This document shows positions 17,730 to 26,683 of a DNA stretch of 64,000 nucleotides, in pieces. The stretch is from Chitinophaga jiangningensis (GTDB lineage: Bacteria > Bacteroidota > Bacteroidia > Chitinophagales > Chitinophagaceae): contig NZ_FRBL01000002.1 in the NCBI RefSeq assembly GCF_900142605.1, forward strand, positions 186,001 to 250,000. Reading direction: 5' to 3'. The stretch's first letter is position 1. Each line of letters begins with the position of its first letter. The position numbers and the translations under genes were made by a program. The notes beneath the pieces were generated by a model. That model searched no databases, was not told the origin of the DNA, and saw nothing but the letters and a program-made list of their open reading frames with translations.

Positions 17730-17765
17730 TCGTGATAGCGGTAAGGATTGGGAATCAGGCGTCCA

Positions 17766-18746
17766 CTACTTCATTATTATACCGGAGCGGATATATTTAT
17801 CAATAATATAGGCTGAAACTGGTTTCAGCTCCCTATCATACACCACCGGATGTTCTCCTCCGGCGGTGTAAAACTCCAATTTACCTGCAATTTTTGAGTA
17901 CCAAACCCTTCCTATTGCCTGGTAGGTAATAGTATCAGGTCTGGTTATTTTCCTTAGATTTTTCAACCTAACAGTATCCAACGCAATTAGCCTTGCATTG
18001 GAGACTTTCTGATCACATCCTATCGGCTCATAATGATCCTCCTTCCAATACATGCAACTGCCTGTAGCAGGTACCTGGTTGATAATATTCCACGACCATA
18101 GACCTCCTGTACCCAATACCAGCGCAGCCATCACTGTGATGGCAAATGTTTTGACAGATTTCCTCTTAAACAGTCCCTTCTTCCTGGTTTCCAACAAATT
18201 AAGTACACCACTATCTTTTCCTCCGGAGCTGGTAAGTGTAAGAGGAACCGGTGGATTTTCCGGAATTTCCGGTTTTTCCGTTTCCTTATCAATCGCTGGT
18301 GTGGTATTGTGTACCTGGTGTTTCCCTTCGACCTCCCCGTCCGTTTCTACTGACAATTCCGCATCTAAACACTGCTCATAGGAAATATTCTTTCCATACT
18401 CCCATGGCCTACCATTAAAATCTATTAACCATGCAAGCAGTTCTATATTCTTCACATCTGTTTTTTCAGACTTGCCCTTCAAATAATTGACAAGTGGCTT
18501 GAATTTATCTCTATCACATCGTTGAATAACAGCATAACAATTCCTGGATTCATCTACATCTGCACAAAAATCCCTGATAATCTTTTCATCTCTTTTAGAT
18601 ACAGCTCTGGTACATCTTTTTATGCATTCCTCTTTGACATTGGCGGGAGTTAGATGCTTCAAACCATAGGGTAACGTATTTTTTACTTTCTTATGCTCAT
18701 ACGCCTGCATAATCATCTGCTGGTAGTCAGGAAATTGTGTCCCCAT
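17766..18746 (-). CDS. Hypothetical single-pass membrane protein with C-terminal CxYW domain
   Basis: Starting at MGTQFPDYQQMI the product is 326 residues. Upstream codons in frame encode Ile/Pro-rich sequence from a short GGAATTACC-type repeat and are not part of the protein. Layout: a cytoplasmic helical region of about 190 residues, a charged linker, one transmembrane helix (near TFAITVMAALVLGTGGLW), then an exported domain with SCMYWKEDHYEPIGCD and a C-terminal YTAGGEHPV segment. I recall similar proteins in Chitinophaga and related genera, all without known function. The two Cys of the exported domain may form a disulphide. Confidence 0.7.
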   Translation of the reverse strand: MGTQFPDYQQMIMQAYEHKKVKNTLPYGLKHLTPANVKEECIKRCTRAVSKRDEKIIRDFCADVDESRNCYAVIQRCDRDKFKPLVNYLKGKSEKTDVKNIELLAWLIDFNGRPWEYGKNISYEQCLDAELSVETDGEVEGKHQVHNTTPAIDKETEKPEIPENPPVPLTLTSSGGKDSGVLNLLETRKKGLFKRKSVKTFAITVMAALVLGTGGLWSWNIINQVPATGSCMYWKEDHYEPIGCDQKVSNARLIALDTVRLKNLRKITRPDTITYQAIGRVWYSKIAGKLEFYTAGGEHPVVYDRELKPVSAYIIDKYIRSGIIMK

Positions 18747-19105
18747 AAATGTGATTTTTAAACTGAATAATCGGAATTCAACCCGCATTTCCGGAATTAC
18801 ATAAGGAATACAAGGAATTACCGGAATTATTGGAATCAACTGTAAATCAACCTCTTACCTCACTCTATCTTTGTTCTGCAATCGGATAATACCTCCTTAG
18901 CTAAGAGGTGCACTGTACAGAGCCGATGCACTGCGGGCAAAGAAAGCAGAAGCCGGATACCGGCTTGGGAAGCGATAATCAGCTTCTGTACTCTGCGCCC
19001 AACCTTCCCAAACTAGCAAGAAGCGCTTCTTCACTAACTCAAAACGCTGCTGCCGCTGAACGGCAACTGGCAGCTCATTGCTAAAACATTAAAAAATACT
19101 TCAAC

Positions 19106-19258
19106 ATGTACACTATTATATTTAGTTTCTTATTGGCATTCCTGTGCCCTGACCATTCTAACAACAACAACCATAATAATGGCGAACAGGTCACCACCTT
19201 GGATGATACCGGCGGTGAAACCGGAACAATACCTCCAAGAAAACCAACGAATCCATAA
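19106..19258 (+). CDS. Short secreted peptide (50 aa)
   Basis: An ATG at 19106 opens a 50-residue frame: a hydrophobic leader (MYTIIFSFLLAFLC), an Asn/His-rich stretch, an acidic Thr/Gly-rich part and a basic Pro-rich end (IPPRKPTNP). A strong terminator begins 11 bases past the stop, which supports a real gene. It lies 103 bases before a sensor kinase gene on the same strand. No family recognised; the leader is either a signal peptide or an atypical lipoprotein signal. Confidence 0.5.
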   Translation: MYTIIFSFLLAFLCPDHSNNNNHNNGEQVTTLDDTGGETGTIPPRKPTNP

Positions 19259-19268
19259 TTCGTACAAT

Positions 19269-19294
19269 GTGAGGCAAGCAGGTGCTTGCCTCAC
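19269..19294 (+). terminator. Rho-independent terminator of the short peptide gene
   Basis: An 11-bp perfect stem (19269-19279 with 19284-19294), 4-nt loop, then TTTTG on the plus strand. Confidence 0.8.
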
Positions 19295-19361
19295 TTTTGT
19301 ATTCAATAATAATCTTTCTCAAAACTGAGAAATTTGATATTTTTAATAGAAACAATTATAA

Positions 19362-21035
19362 GTGCGTCCCTCACCCTTCATCCTGTTTATTTTTCTCCTT
19401 AGTCTATGGGCATGTTCATCCAATCGGGAACCGCTGCATACTGTTTCCTCACCCACATTAGAAAAAGGTGAATCCTACTTCAATATAAACAACGATTCTG
19501 CCTTTTACTATTTTAATCTGGTAGCCACGAGTGCCACTGATAGTTTAGAAATTGCTATGGCCTATACTTATATGGGTATCATCCAAGCGCACGAGGGAGA
19601 CCATTACGGCGGACAGGAAAGCCTGTTGAAATCCCTTACCTATCTAGATGAACGCAAAAAAGGAGACCAGGAATGCTTAAGCTCAAATTATCATGAATTA
19701 GGTAACATCTGCCTAAATCTTAAAAATTATGAGACAGCTATCAATTATTATCAAAAAGCACTTACATTCATAACCCAGGGTATCGACTCGTCTATTGCCA
19801 TAAACAGCATAGCGCTTACCTACCAAAAGAAGGGAGATTTCGACCAGGCTATTCAGCTATACAAATCCATGCTAACAAAGGCTGAACGCACGAAAAAAGA
19901 ATATGCCCGCGCACTTTCCAATTATGCCAGGACCAGATGGCTGAAGGATTCTACTTACCCTGCCGGGACTGAGATGCGGGAAGCATTAAAAATCCGTAGC
20001 GATTCAAACGACATTTGGGGACTTAATGCCAGTTACGCACATCTGTCCGACTATTACACCCTCATACTGCCTGATTCGGCACTTTATTTTGCCATGAAAA
20101 GATACGAAATCACCAGGGAATTAAATAGTCCTGATGATGAAGTGGAGGCTCTTTCAAAGCTTATTACACTCAGTCCTACCGACCGGCTGAAACCCTATTT
20201 CATTCGGTATCAGCACCTGACAGACAGCATTCAAACGGCTAAAAATACTGCTAAGAACCAATTTGCACTTATTCGTTACGAGGCCGCAAAAAATAAAGCC
20301 GATAATCTTCAGCTCCAGCAGGACAATACACAAAAGAAAACGCAACTGATTGTTCAACGATTCATATTAGCACTTACCATTCTAGTCTTCCTCGCATCGG
20401 GGATTATATTAACTCTCCGTAACAGAAAACGCCGGCAGCAACTACAATTTGAATCTCAGCAGGCGATAAAGGAAAATCAACTTAAAATTTCCCAAAAAGT
20501 CCATGATGTGGTAGCAAATGGCTTATACCGGATCATGAACGAGCTGGATTACAAAACTTCTATGGATAAAGAGGAATTAGTAGATAAAATTGAAGTACTA
20601 TATGAGCAATCCCGTGATATATCTTACGAAGCTCCTTCCTCAAATATTCCTTTTCAGGAAAAACTCGACGACTTACTGATGTCTTTCGCATCAGACCGGA
20701 TCAAGGTCATTATCGTTGGAAACGGCCGACTCCTCTGGAGTAGAATCAATCAACAAAAAGCGCACGAAGTAGAGCATATTCTTCTGGAATTGATGATAAA
20801 TATGAAAAAACATAGTCAGGCTGACTCGGTAACGATAAAATTCGAATATCAAAACGGTCAGATCCTGATTCACTATACCGATAATGGCATCGGCATTTCC
20901 CCGCAAGTTAAATATGGAAATGGTTTACGGAATACGGGAAACCGTATTAAAAGAATTAATGGGCAATATACATTTGAGCATCCTGCTAAAGGATTAAAAA
21001 TTCATATTTCTTTCCCAACAGATCGGTCTATATGA
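19362..21035 (+). CDS. TPR-containing sensor histidine kinase with lipoprotein signal
   Basis: The 557-residue protein starts at GTG. It opens with a lipoprotein-type signal (FLLSLWACSSN, Cys18). Several TPR-like repeats follow (residues about 35-250, for example HELGNICLNLKNYETAINYYQKALTF region), then a coiled segment, one transmembrane helix (about 328-348, ILALTILVFLASGIIL) and a cytoplasmic kinase. The phospho-acceptor lies in KISQKVHDVVANGLYRI (NarL-type, HisKA_3-like); the ATPase part has HILLELMINMKKHSQ as N box and YTDNGIGI and GNGLRNTGNRI as G boxes. It overlaps its response regulator by four bases. TPR sensing in the periplasm and DNA output through the partner is typical of Bacteroidota systems. 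Confidence 0.9.
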   Translation: MRPSPFILFIFLLSLWACSSNREPLHTVSSPTLEKGESYFNINNDSAFYYFNLVATSATDSLEIAMAYTYMGIIQAHEGDHYGGQESLLKSLTYLDERKKGDQECLSSNYHELGNICLNLKNYETAINYYQKALTFITQGIDSSIAINSIALTYQKKGDFDQAIQLYKSMLTKAERTKKEYARALSNYARTRWLKDSTYPAGTEMREALKIRSDSNDIWGLNASYAHLSDYYTLILPDSALYFAMKRYEITRELNSPDDEVEALSKLITLSPTDRLKPYFIRYQHLTDSIQTAKNTAKNQFALIRYEAAKNKADNLQLQQDNTQKKTQLIVQRFILALTILVFLASGIILTLRNRKRRQQLQFESQQAIKENQLKISQKVHDVVANGLYRIMNELDYKTSMDKEELVDKIEVLYEQSRDISYEAPSSNIPFQEKLDDLLMSFASDRIKVIIVGNGRLLWSRINQQKAHEVEHILLELMINMKKHSQADSVTIKFEYQNGQILIHYTDNGIGISPQVKYGNGLRNTGNRIKRINGQYTFEHPAKGLKIHISFPTDRSI

Positions 21036-21697
21036 TTAAAAAGGTACTTGTTGCTGAAGATCACGAAATCGTAAATATTTCGGTACAGAAAACACTGGAA
21101 GATCTTGCTGTGCAGGACATATCGTATGCTTATTATTGTGATGACGCATTATATAAAATCACTCAGGCCTTTAACGCCGGGAATTCCTATGATCTGCTGA
21201 TTACCGATTTACATTTCGAAGCAGATGGCCATAAGCAGACGTTATCAGGAGGTATAGAGCTTATTACTGCTGCCAGGAAAGTACAGCCTGACCTACGGAT
21301 ACTAATATTTTCTTTGGAAAACCGAACTGCCGTTATCGATAACCTTTACAAGAACTATCATATAGATGGATTTGTCGCCAAAGCCAGGAACGATGCCCGG
21401 GCGCTTAAAGAGGCCATCAATGAAATAGGACAATACAGGAACTATTACCCACACCATTACAGGCAATCGACCAACAAAAAAAATGCTTACTCATTTTCTG
21501 AATATGATATCAACATTATAACGCTGCTTGCTCAGGGTATGCTTATAAAGGATATCCCAAAATACCTGCAACAGAAAGGGATTAAACCATCCGGCCTGAG
21601 TACCATAGAAAAGAGACTCAACCAGATGAAAGAGGCACTTGGATTTACCAAGAATGAGCAGTTAGTAGCATATTGCAAAGATACCGGAGCGATGTAA
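21032..21697 (+). CDS. Response regulator with C-terminal helix-turn-helix
   Basis: A 221-residue protein. The receiver domain has the acidic pair in VLVAEDHE, the phospho-acceptor Asp in DLLITDLHFE, and Thr/Ser and Lys sites in LIFSLEN and GFVAKARN. The C-terminal region (FSEYDINIITLLAQGMLIKDIPKYL to STIEKRLNQMKEALGF) is a LuxR/NarL-like helix-turn-helix, somewhat divergent. Partner of the overlapping kinase gene. Its targets may be the small secreted protein genes immediately downstream. Confidence 0.9.
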   Translation: MIKKVLVAEDHEIVNISVQKTLEDLAVQDISYAYYCDDALYKITQAFNAGNSYDLLITDLHFEADGHKQTLSGGIELITAARKVQPDLRILIFSLENRTAVIDNLYKNYHIDGFVAKARNDARALKEAINEIGQYRNYYPHHYRQSTNKKNAYSFSEYDINIITLLAQGMLIKDIPKYLQQKGIKPSGLSTIEKRLNQMKEALGFTKNEQLVAYCKDTGAM

Positions 21698-21792
21698 GAT
21701 TTATTAATTACGTTAAAATATCAAAATACGGTTTCCCGTAAAAACACAGTGCATCTGAACACTACTTTTGTTTTATAAATCAATACAAAGCT

Positions 21793-22005
21793 ATGAGACA
21801 AAAGTACTATGTAAACGACACACCACAATCACTCACCGGTGATCACGAGGTTCACTCCATTACCTGCATCTTTTATCCATTCATATATAGCAAAACTTAT
21901 TTAGGCGAATTTGAAAACTGTCATGACGCAGTTCGGGAAGCGAAGAAAAAATACCCGAAATCAGACGGCTGTATAAATTGTTCTAAAGCCTGTCATAACA
22001 GGTAG
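21793..22005 (+). CDS. Small Cys-rich hypothetical protein (Bacteroidota family)
   Basis: A 70-residue protein beginning MRQKYYVNDTPQ and ending DGCINCSKACHNR, with four Cys in all, three of them in a C-x2-C-x3-C end. I recall homologues in many Bacteroidota with the layout YYVN...GDHEVH...YLGEF...C-x2-C; function unknown. A -7 box (TACTTTTG, 21763-21770) lies 22 bases before the start, so it has its own promoter. Confidence 0.7.
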   Translation: MRQKYYVNDTPQSLTGDHEVHSITCIFYPFIYSKTYLGEFENCHDAVREAKKKYPKSDGCINCSKACHNR

Positions 22006-22058
22006 AAAAAAAGGCCATACCAATTCAGTTCCTCAAAATTCTCCTGAATAAATTTTGC

Positions 22059-22259
22059 ATGAAATTACTATGTGCCTGGTTGCTCATAAGCTTTATCCAC
22101 TGCAAGCCAGTAACAGTGTATATATGTGACAGTAAAAGTGCGATGCGTTACCACTTTACCCCAAGCTGTCGAGGATTGAGCAACTGCAAGCACGAAATTG
22201 TTGGCATCACACTGGAAAAAGCGATAAAGACCAGGACGCTGTGTAAGTGGGAACAATAA
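22059..22259 (+). CDS. Small secreted Cys-containing protein
   Basis: A 66-residue product with a signal-like N-terminus (MKLLCAWLLISFIHC) and the conserved-looking VYICDSKSAMRYHF, CRGLSNCKHEIVGI and RTLCKWE segments. The pattern recurs in small Bacteroidota proteins that I recall as often lying beside HNH nuclease or restriction genes. The YHF/C-rich layout suggests a small metal- or disulphide-stabilised fold. Function unknown. Confidence 0.7.
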   Translation: MKLLCAWLLISFIHCKPVTVYICDSKSAMRYHFTPSCRGLSNCKHEIVGITLEKAIKTRTLCKWEQ

Positions 22260-22303
22260 ATTGGTATAACCGGCAATATTTCGTTTACTCCATTATCACT
22301 AAT

Positions 22304-22699
22304 ATGACAACACCCAAAATCTTTCAAGATAGACCCGGTAGATTCAAGCGAACTCAAATTCATAGTAGATACATTAAAAAAACTGATACTACCATACCTA
22401 CACCACCCAACAATGATGGCTTATTATCAGCAAAATCACATGGTAGCTATGGGGCCTTATTACTCCACCCCAGGTGGAAAGCAAAACGTAAAGAAATACT
22501 GGATCGTGATGGAAATCGTTGCATACACTGTCGCAGTGCTAATAACCTACAGGTACATCACAGACAATATCATTTCGAAGCTGACACGCAAACGTATCGT
22601 GCCCCATGGGACTACCCATTGAATCTGCTGATCACGCTGTGTGAGTCTTGCCATCGAAATGGGCATCATCATTATAAAGTTCCTACCATCATTATTTAA
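22304..22699 (+). CDS. HNH endonuclease
   Basis: From the Met at 22304 the product is 131 residues. The HNH/zinc core is clear: RDGNRCIHCRSANNLQVHHRQYHFE, then LLITLCESCHRNGHHHY. The two CxxC pairs bind structural zinc and the HH pair plus the distal Asn and His form the nicking site. Stand-alone HNH proteins act in restriction, mobile introns or phage packaging; no terminase or methyltransferase is adjacent, so its role is open. It lies 11 bases before the next gene and may start an operon with 22711 and 23280. Confidence 0.88.
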   Translation: MTTPKIFQDRPGRFKRTQIHSRYIKKTDTTIPTPPNNDGLLSAKSHGSYGALLLHPRWKAKRKEILDRDGNRCIHCRSANNLQVHHRQYHFEADTQTYRAPWDYPLNLLITLCESCHRNGHHHYKVPTIII

Positions 22700-22710
22700 C
22701 TAAAAAAAGT

Positions 22711-23268
22711 ATGAGTCTGTTCAATTTTTTTAACCGGTCACGACGAAACGGTCAAATCCCAACGTCGGCAGTTGAAGGCGCCATACCCGTCATCTCCGAA
22801 TCAACATTCATTGAGAAAGAACCTGACTCCAAACAGGAAAATCAGGCGTCCCCGCTTAACGAAGGCATTCAGCTTTTATATGAATTTCTAGACAAGAATT
22901 ACGAAATCAAAGGTTACGATGACGCCTTGGTAAATCCAGACAACACCCATCTGGAACAAAATGTGATTGCATTGAAAAATGACCTGGAAAGGTCTATCAG
23001 GAAAGTGAAAACTTTCTACGAAGACTTCATCCGTGAAATCAACTTCCACATTGCGAGTAGAAGCAGAAGTGGCATGATAGATATTGTGGAGGAGCTTACG
23101 GTCAAGAAGGAAACTGCAGAGAGCCATATCAGTCAGGTTATAGAAATTGAAGAGCAGTCCAGGCGCAATGAAGGAGTCGGCCACGGCATCATCATCAGCT
23201 ATACGCGTGGATTCAGAAATGGCCTTGCCGCAATTTCCAGTCATCTTATTCTGAATAAAAACTATTAA
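22711..23268 (+). CDS. Hypothetical coiled-coil protein
   Basis: A 185-residue soluble protein. The N-terminal 60 residues are low-complexity and probably disordered; the rest is helical with heptad-like stretches (EQNVIALKNDLERSIRKVKTFYEDFIREINFHIA). No family recognised. It sits between an HNH nuclease and a DUF4407 protein with 11-base gaps on both sides, so the three are probably one transcript and may work together. Confidence 0.65.
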   Translation: MSLFNFFNRSRRNGQIPTSAVEGAIPVISESTFIEKEPDSKQENQASPLNEGIQLLYEFLDKNYEIKGYDDALVNPDNTHLEQNVIALKNDLERSIRKVKTFYEDFIREINFHIASRSRSGMIDIVEELTVKKETAESHISQVIEIEEQSRRNEGVGHGIIISYTRGFRNGLAAISSHLILNKNY

Positions 23269-23279
23269 AAATCGGGATA

Positions 23280-24272
23280 ATGAAACATCTATGGATTCGA
23301 TTCGGCTGCTTCATGACCGGATACAATTACAGCATTCTGCGAAACTGCAGCGAAGCAGCTTTTAAAGCTGTGAAGAAGTACACTGCCGCCATACTAATTG
23401 TGTGCATCCTTTGGTTTTTTATCGGTTTTACATTTGCGCATCGTTATTTAGCGCTCAGCTTACCAGGCTGTGTGTTGGCAGGCGCAATTTCCATTATAAT
23501 CATTGTTCAGGTGGAGAAGCAAATCATCTTATCCATCCATCCTAACCGGCTACTGGTTATTTTCAGAGGTTGTTTAGCAGCTATGATGTCTATCCTGGGA
23601 GCAGTAATTATCGACCAGATATTATTTGAAAAAGATATTGAGATCCAGAAAATCTCCTACATCTCAGAAAAAGTAGACAGGATACTTCCCTCAAAAACGG
23701 AAGAGTTAAGAAAGCAGGTTGCGACCCTGGAAGCAACGATTACCAAGAAAGAAGAGGAAAAAAACAAGTACATAGAAGATATTGCCAAACAGCCAACCAG
23801 TACAGCCAAAACTACTCAAAGCGTTACAAAACGTATACCAGAGCGGATAGTAACGTCTACCGGCAAGGATTCTACCATTTGGAAAACAACAAGTGATATT
23901 ACGGTTGCATCTGCTTTGGTTCCAAATCCTAAAATAGCGCTCCTTCCAGGCATTGATATGGCCATTGACGCGCTGCGGCAACAAAAAAATCAAAAAGAAA
24001 ATGAATTACTATACATCAAACCCGCACTGGAGAAAGAAATGAAAGCAAATACAGGCTTTCTCGATGAGTTAACGATTATGAAACAAATGTTATCCGCCTC
24101 TTACGTTGCATTGGGATTCTGGATTCTTTGGATTCTATTTTTCCTGTTTCTGGAGATGTTGGTATTATTTAGTAAACTGGGCGACAGGTCAAACGATTAC
24201 GAAAAGGTGGTATTGCATCATATGAGCCTGCAGATGCGGCGACTAGATACACTTGGAAAAAAATTTGAATAA
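23280..24272 (+). CDS. DUF4407 membrane protein
   Basis: The 330-residue protein fits DUF4407: an N-terminal pair of helices (residues about 35-75), a third near 95-112, a long periplasmic or cytoplasmic coiled-coil (residues 120-250), and a last helix (about 268-292, ALGFWILWILFFLFLEMLVLF) followed by a basic tail. Related proteins are common in Bacteroidota, often next to nuclease or signalling genes. Function unknown. The long coiled coil between membrane anchors suggests a scaffold or sensor. Confidence 0.75.
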   Translation: MKHLWIRFGCFMTGYNYSILRNCSEAAFKAVKKYTAAILIVCILWFFIGFTFAHRYLALSLPGCVLAGAISIIIIVQVEKQIILSIHPNRLLVIFRGCLAAMMSILGAVIIDQILFEKDIEIQKISYISEKVDRILPSKTEELRKQVATLEATITKKEEEKNKYIEDIAKQPTSTAKTTQSVTKRIPERIVTSTGKDSTIWKTTSDITVASALVPNPKIALLPGIDMAIDALRQQKNQKENELLYIKPALEKEMKANTGFLDELTIMKQMLSASYVALGFWILWILFFLFLEMLVLFSKLGDRSNDYEKVVLHHMSLQMRRLDTLGKKFE

Positions 24273-24305
24273 AAAACCTCTCATAAGAAAAACAAAATAA
24301 TTCCC

Positions 24306-25415
24306 ATGGATTTTAAAGATGAGATCAAACTTTTCGGCGACAAAGTCGAAAAGCTCAAAAACCAGATTCAGACTGAAGAAGCTACTAAGAATGCTTTCAT
24401 TATGCCATTCATTAAAGTGCTCGGATATGATGTATTTGATCCATTTGAAGTAATGCCGGAATTTATCGCAGACATTGGCATAAAAAAAGGGGAAAAAGTG
24501 GACTATGCCATCATGAAAGACGGTAAGCCGTCCATACTCATTGAATGCAAGCATTGGAAAGAAAGTCTGGATCCACACAATTCACAACTCTTTCGATACT
24601 TCCATACTTCCTCCGCAAAATTCGGTTTATTATCTAATGGGATAGTTTATCGGTTTTACACGGATCTTGCTGAACAAAATAAGATGGATGATAAGCCTTT
24701 TTTTGAATTTAATGTTACGGATATAAAGGACAACCAAATAGAGGAATTAAAGAAGTTTCACAAATCCTACTTTAATCTGGAGAGCATTCAAACCACCGCA
24801 AGTGAACTTAAGTACATGAATGAACTGAAAACATTAATAAATAATGAATTTCAAAATCCTTCTGAAGGTTTAATAAAGCTCTTTACCAAACAGATTTATA
24901 AAGGGATGTTAACTTCAAAAATCATTGAACAGTTTGGCGCACTTACCAGGAAATCAATACAGCAATATATAAATGACCTTATTACAGAACGGCTTAAATC
25001 CGCACTTAAAAAAGAGAATGAGAGCTCGCCTGCTGATGAAGAGAAAGAAATAGGAAAACCCAGCATAGAGGAAAAGGATTCATTAATTGAAACAACCGAA
25101 GAGGAAAAGGAAGGTTATATGGTTGTAAAACTAATGCTACGGCAAAAGGTAAAACCGGCCAGAATCGCATACAGGGATGCACAGTCTTATTTTGCCATCC
25201 TATTGGATGACAATAACAGAAAAACGATATGCAGATTGTATTTCAATGGTTCACGAAAGTACATTGGTACTTTTGATGAGCAAAAAAAAGAAACAAGGAC
25301 AGAGATTTTTACTGTCGATGACATTTTCAAATTCGAAGATATTCTTAGTAAAACGGTAGAATGGTATGATTCGGAAAAAGTGCAGCCCCAAACCTTCCAG
25401 CCTGTATCTCAGTGA
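24306..25415 (+). CDS. Type I restriction HsdR N-terminal domain protein (orphan nuclease)
   Basis: The 369-residue protein carries the PD-(D/E)XK nuclease fold of HsdR N-terminal domains: Asp in GEKVDYAIM and Glu-x-Lys in SILIECKHWKES, with the upstream helix EEATKNAFIMPFIKVLGYDVFDP typical of the family. A middle helical region and a C-terminal domain of unknown type (YFAILLDDNNRKTICRLYFN) follow. There is no helicase, HsdM or HsdS nearby, so it is not a complete restriction enzyme. Stand-alone HsdR_N proteins are widespread and their role is unresolved; phage defence is a reasonable guess given the neighbours. Confidence 0.85.
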   Translation: MDFKDEIKLFGDKVEKLKNQIQTEEATKNAFIMPFIKVLGYDVFDPFEVMPEFIADIGIKKGEKVDYAIMKDGKPSILIECKHWKESLDPHNSQLFRYFHTSSAKFGLLSNGIVYRFYTDLAEQNKMDDKPFFEFNVTDIKDNQIEELKKFHKSYFNLESIQTTASELKYMNELKTLINNEFQNPSEGLIKLFTKQIYKGMLTSKIIEQFGALTRKSIQQYINDLITERLKSALKKENESSPADEEKEIGKPSIEEKDSLIETTEEEKEGYMVVKLMLRQKVKPARIAYRDAQSYFAILLDDNNRKTICRLYFNGSRKYIGTFDEQKKETRTEIFTVDDIFKFEDILSKTVEWYDSEKVQPQTFQPVSQ

Positions 25416-25505
25416 AAGGTGTCGATACTTATTATTTTCTGGTATATATCATCCGGGGTCACTACACAGTTAAATTACGGTACTTAATAAATTCAAATTA
25501 TTCTT

Positions 25506-26078
25506 ATGTTGTTAAAAAAACATCCTTATTGGAAGACAGTTGTTATTATTTGGGTAATTATTAGTTCATTTTATTCAGCTTCCTGCCAATCGACAAAATC
25601 CGATTCAGACCCTAAAGAGCAAAAAAGCAAAGCAGAACTTTTTTCCAACAAATCAGGCTCTCTGATTCAAAAGCAATTTATTGATATTGGTTCGCTGAGA
25701 GGCTGTCAGATTAAAGTAGTCCAGTTAACAGACTTGATTGGTGGTGAAACCACCAAGGCGGTGCGTTTTGAATACATTTATCCGGGAGCCTATTCTTCTG
25801 ATACGAAAATTGGCATACTTGATATAGATGAGGTAGATGCATTAATTAAGTCTTTAAACATCTTAAAAGACAAGGTAATACCGACGACACCAGAACTATA
25901 TACTGAGATTGCGTATAAAAGCCGCGGCGGCTTCCAGGCAGGCTGCTTTATTTCAAGAAAACAATGGTCCTCCTTTTTAAAACTAGAGCAATTTGATGAT
26001 AAATCCTATGTGTTTATGAAAGATGGGGATATTATTCAGTTGTTGTCATTATTGAATGATGCAAAGGCCAAATTCTAA
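25506..26078 (+). CDS. Putative lipoprotein of unknown function
   Basis: A 190-residue protein with a hydrophobic N-terminus (residues 12-24) ending in SASC, a workable lipobox, followed by a Lys/Asp-rich linker and a small alpha/beta domain with a Cys in GGFQAGCFISRK. No family recognised. It is the last gene before the tRNA-Ser array and is not clearly linked to the nuclease gene (90-base gap). Confidence 0.6.
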   Translation: MLLKKHPYWKTVVIIWVIISSFYSASCQSTKSDSDPKEQKSKAELFSNKSGSLIQKQFIDIGSLRGCQIKVVQLTDLIGGETTKAVRFEYIYPGAYSSDTKIGILDIDEVDALIKSLNILKDKVIPTTPELYTEIAYKSRGGFQAGCFISRKQWSSFLKLEQFDDKSYVFMKDGDIIQLLSLLNDAKAKF

Positions 26079-26202
26079 TAATATGATATCCGGATGTCAT
26101 CAACTAATTTGGAAGCCAGGTATTACAAATCATTTTTAGAAAAATACACATCCCATAAATGCAAAAAAGCCTTCACGTAATGTGAAGGCTTTTAAATATC
26201 TG

Positions 26203-26267
26203 CGGAGAGTCAGAGATTCGAACCCCGGGACCTGTTACAGTCAAAATCATTTTTGCAAAGACTCTCC
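26203..26267 (-). pseudogene. Truncated tRNA-Ser-like unit 5 (most distal)
   Basis: Sixty-five bases with the acceptor halves GGAGAGT and ACTCTCC, the Ser variable arm and the T arm, but no D or anticodon arm. This copy has one change in the T stem (CTCTG instead of CCCTG). A hairpin follows at 26165-26193. Confidence 0.75.
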
Positions 26268-26323
26268 TAAATCTCCATAAAGTCAAAAAGCCTTCACGCA
26301 ATGTGAAGGCTTTTAAATATCTG

Positions 26324-26388
26324 CGGAGAGTCAGGGATTCGAACCCCGGGACCTGTTACAGTCAAAATCATTTTTGCAAAGACTCTCC
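26324..26388 (-). pseudogene. Truncated tRNA-Ser-like unit 4
   Basis: Same layout as the other truncated units: acceptor stem, 17-base AU-rich bridge, variable arm, T arm. Followed by a hairpin at 26286-26314. Confidence 0.75.
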
Positions 26389-26443
26389 TAAATCTCTATA
26401 AAGTCAAAAAGCCTTCACGCAATGGGAAGGCTTTTAAAATTTG

Positions 26444-26508
26444 CGGAGAGTCAGGGATTCGAACCCCGGGACCTGTTACAGTCAAAATCATTTTTGCAAA
26501 GACTCTCC
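26444..26508 (-). pseudogene. Truncated tRNA-Ser-like unit 3
   Basis: Same layout; the following hairpin (about 26406-26434) has one mismatch (GGGAAGG in place of GTGAAGG). Confidence 0.75.
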
Positions 26509-26563
26509 TAAATCTCCATAAAGTCAAAAAGCCTTCACGCAATGTGAAGGCTTTTAAAATTTG

Positions 26564-26628
26564 CGGAGAGTCAGGGATTCGAACCCCGGGACCTGTTACA
26601 GTCAAAATCATTTTTGCAAAGACTCTCC
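26564..26628 (-). pseudogene. Truncated tRNA-Ser-like unit 2
   Basis: Same layout; followed by an intact terminator-like hairpin at about 26526-26554. Confidence 0.75.
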
Positions 26629-26683
26629 TAAATCTCCATAAAGTCAAAAAGCCTTCACGCAATGTGAAGGCTTTTAAAATTTG

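Noticed and set aside
18747..18839. Ile/Pro-rich N-terminal extension of the 326-aa membrane protein
   Set aside because: It arises from a short GGAATTACC-type DNA repeat, and the Met at 18746 starts the soluble domain cleanly.
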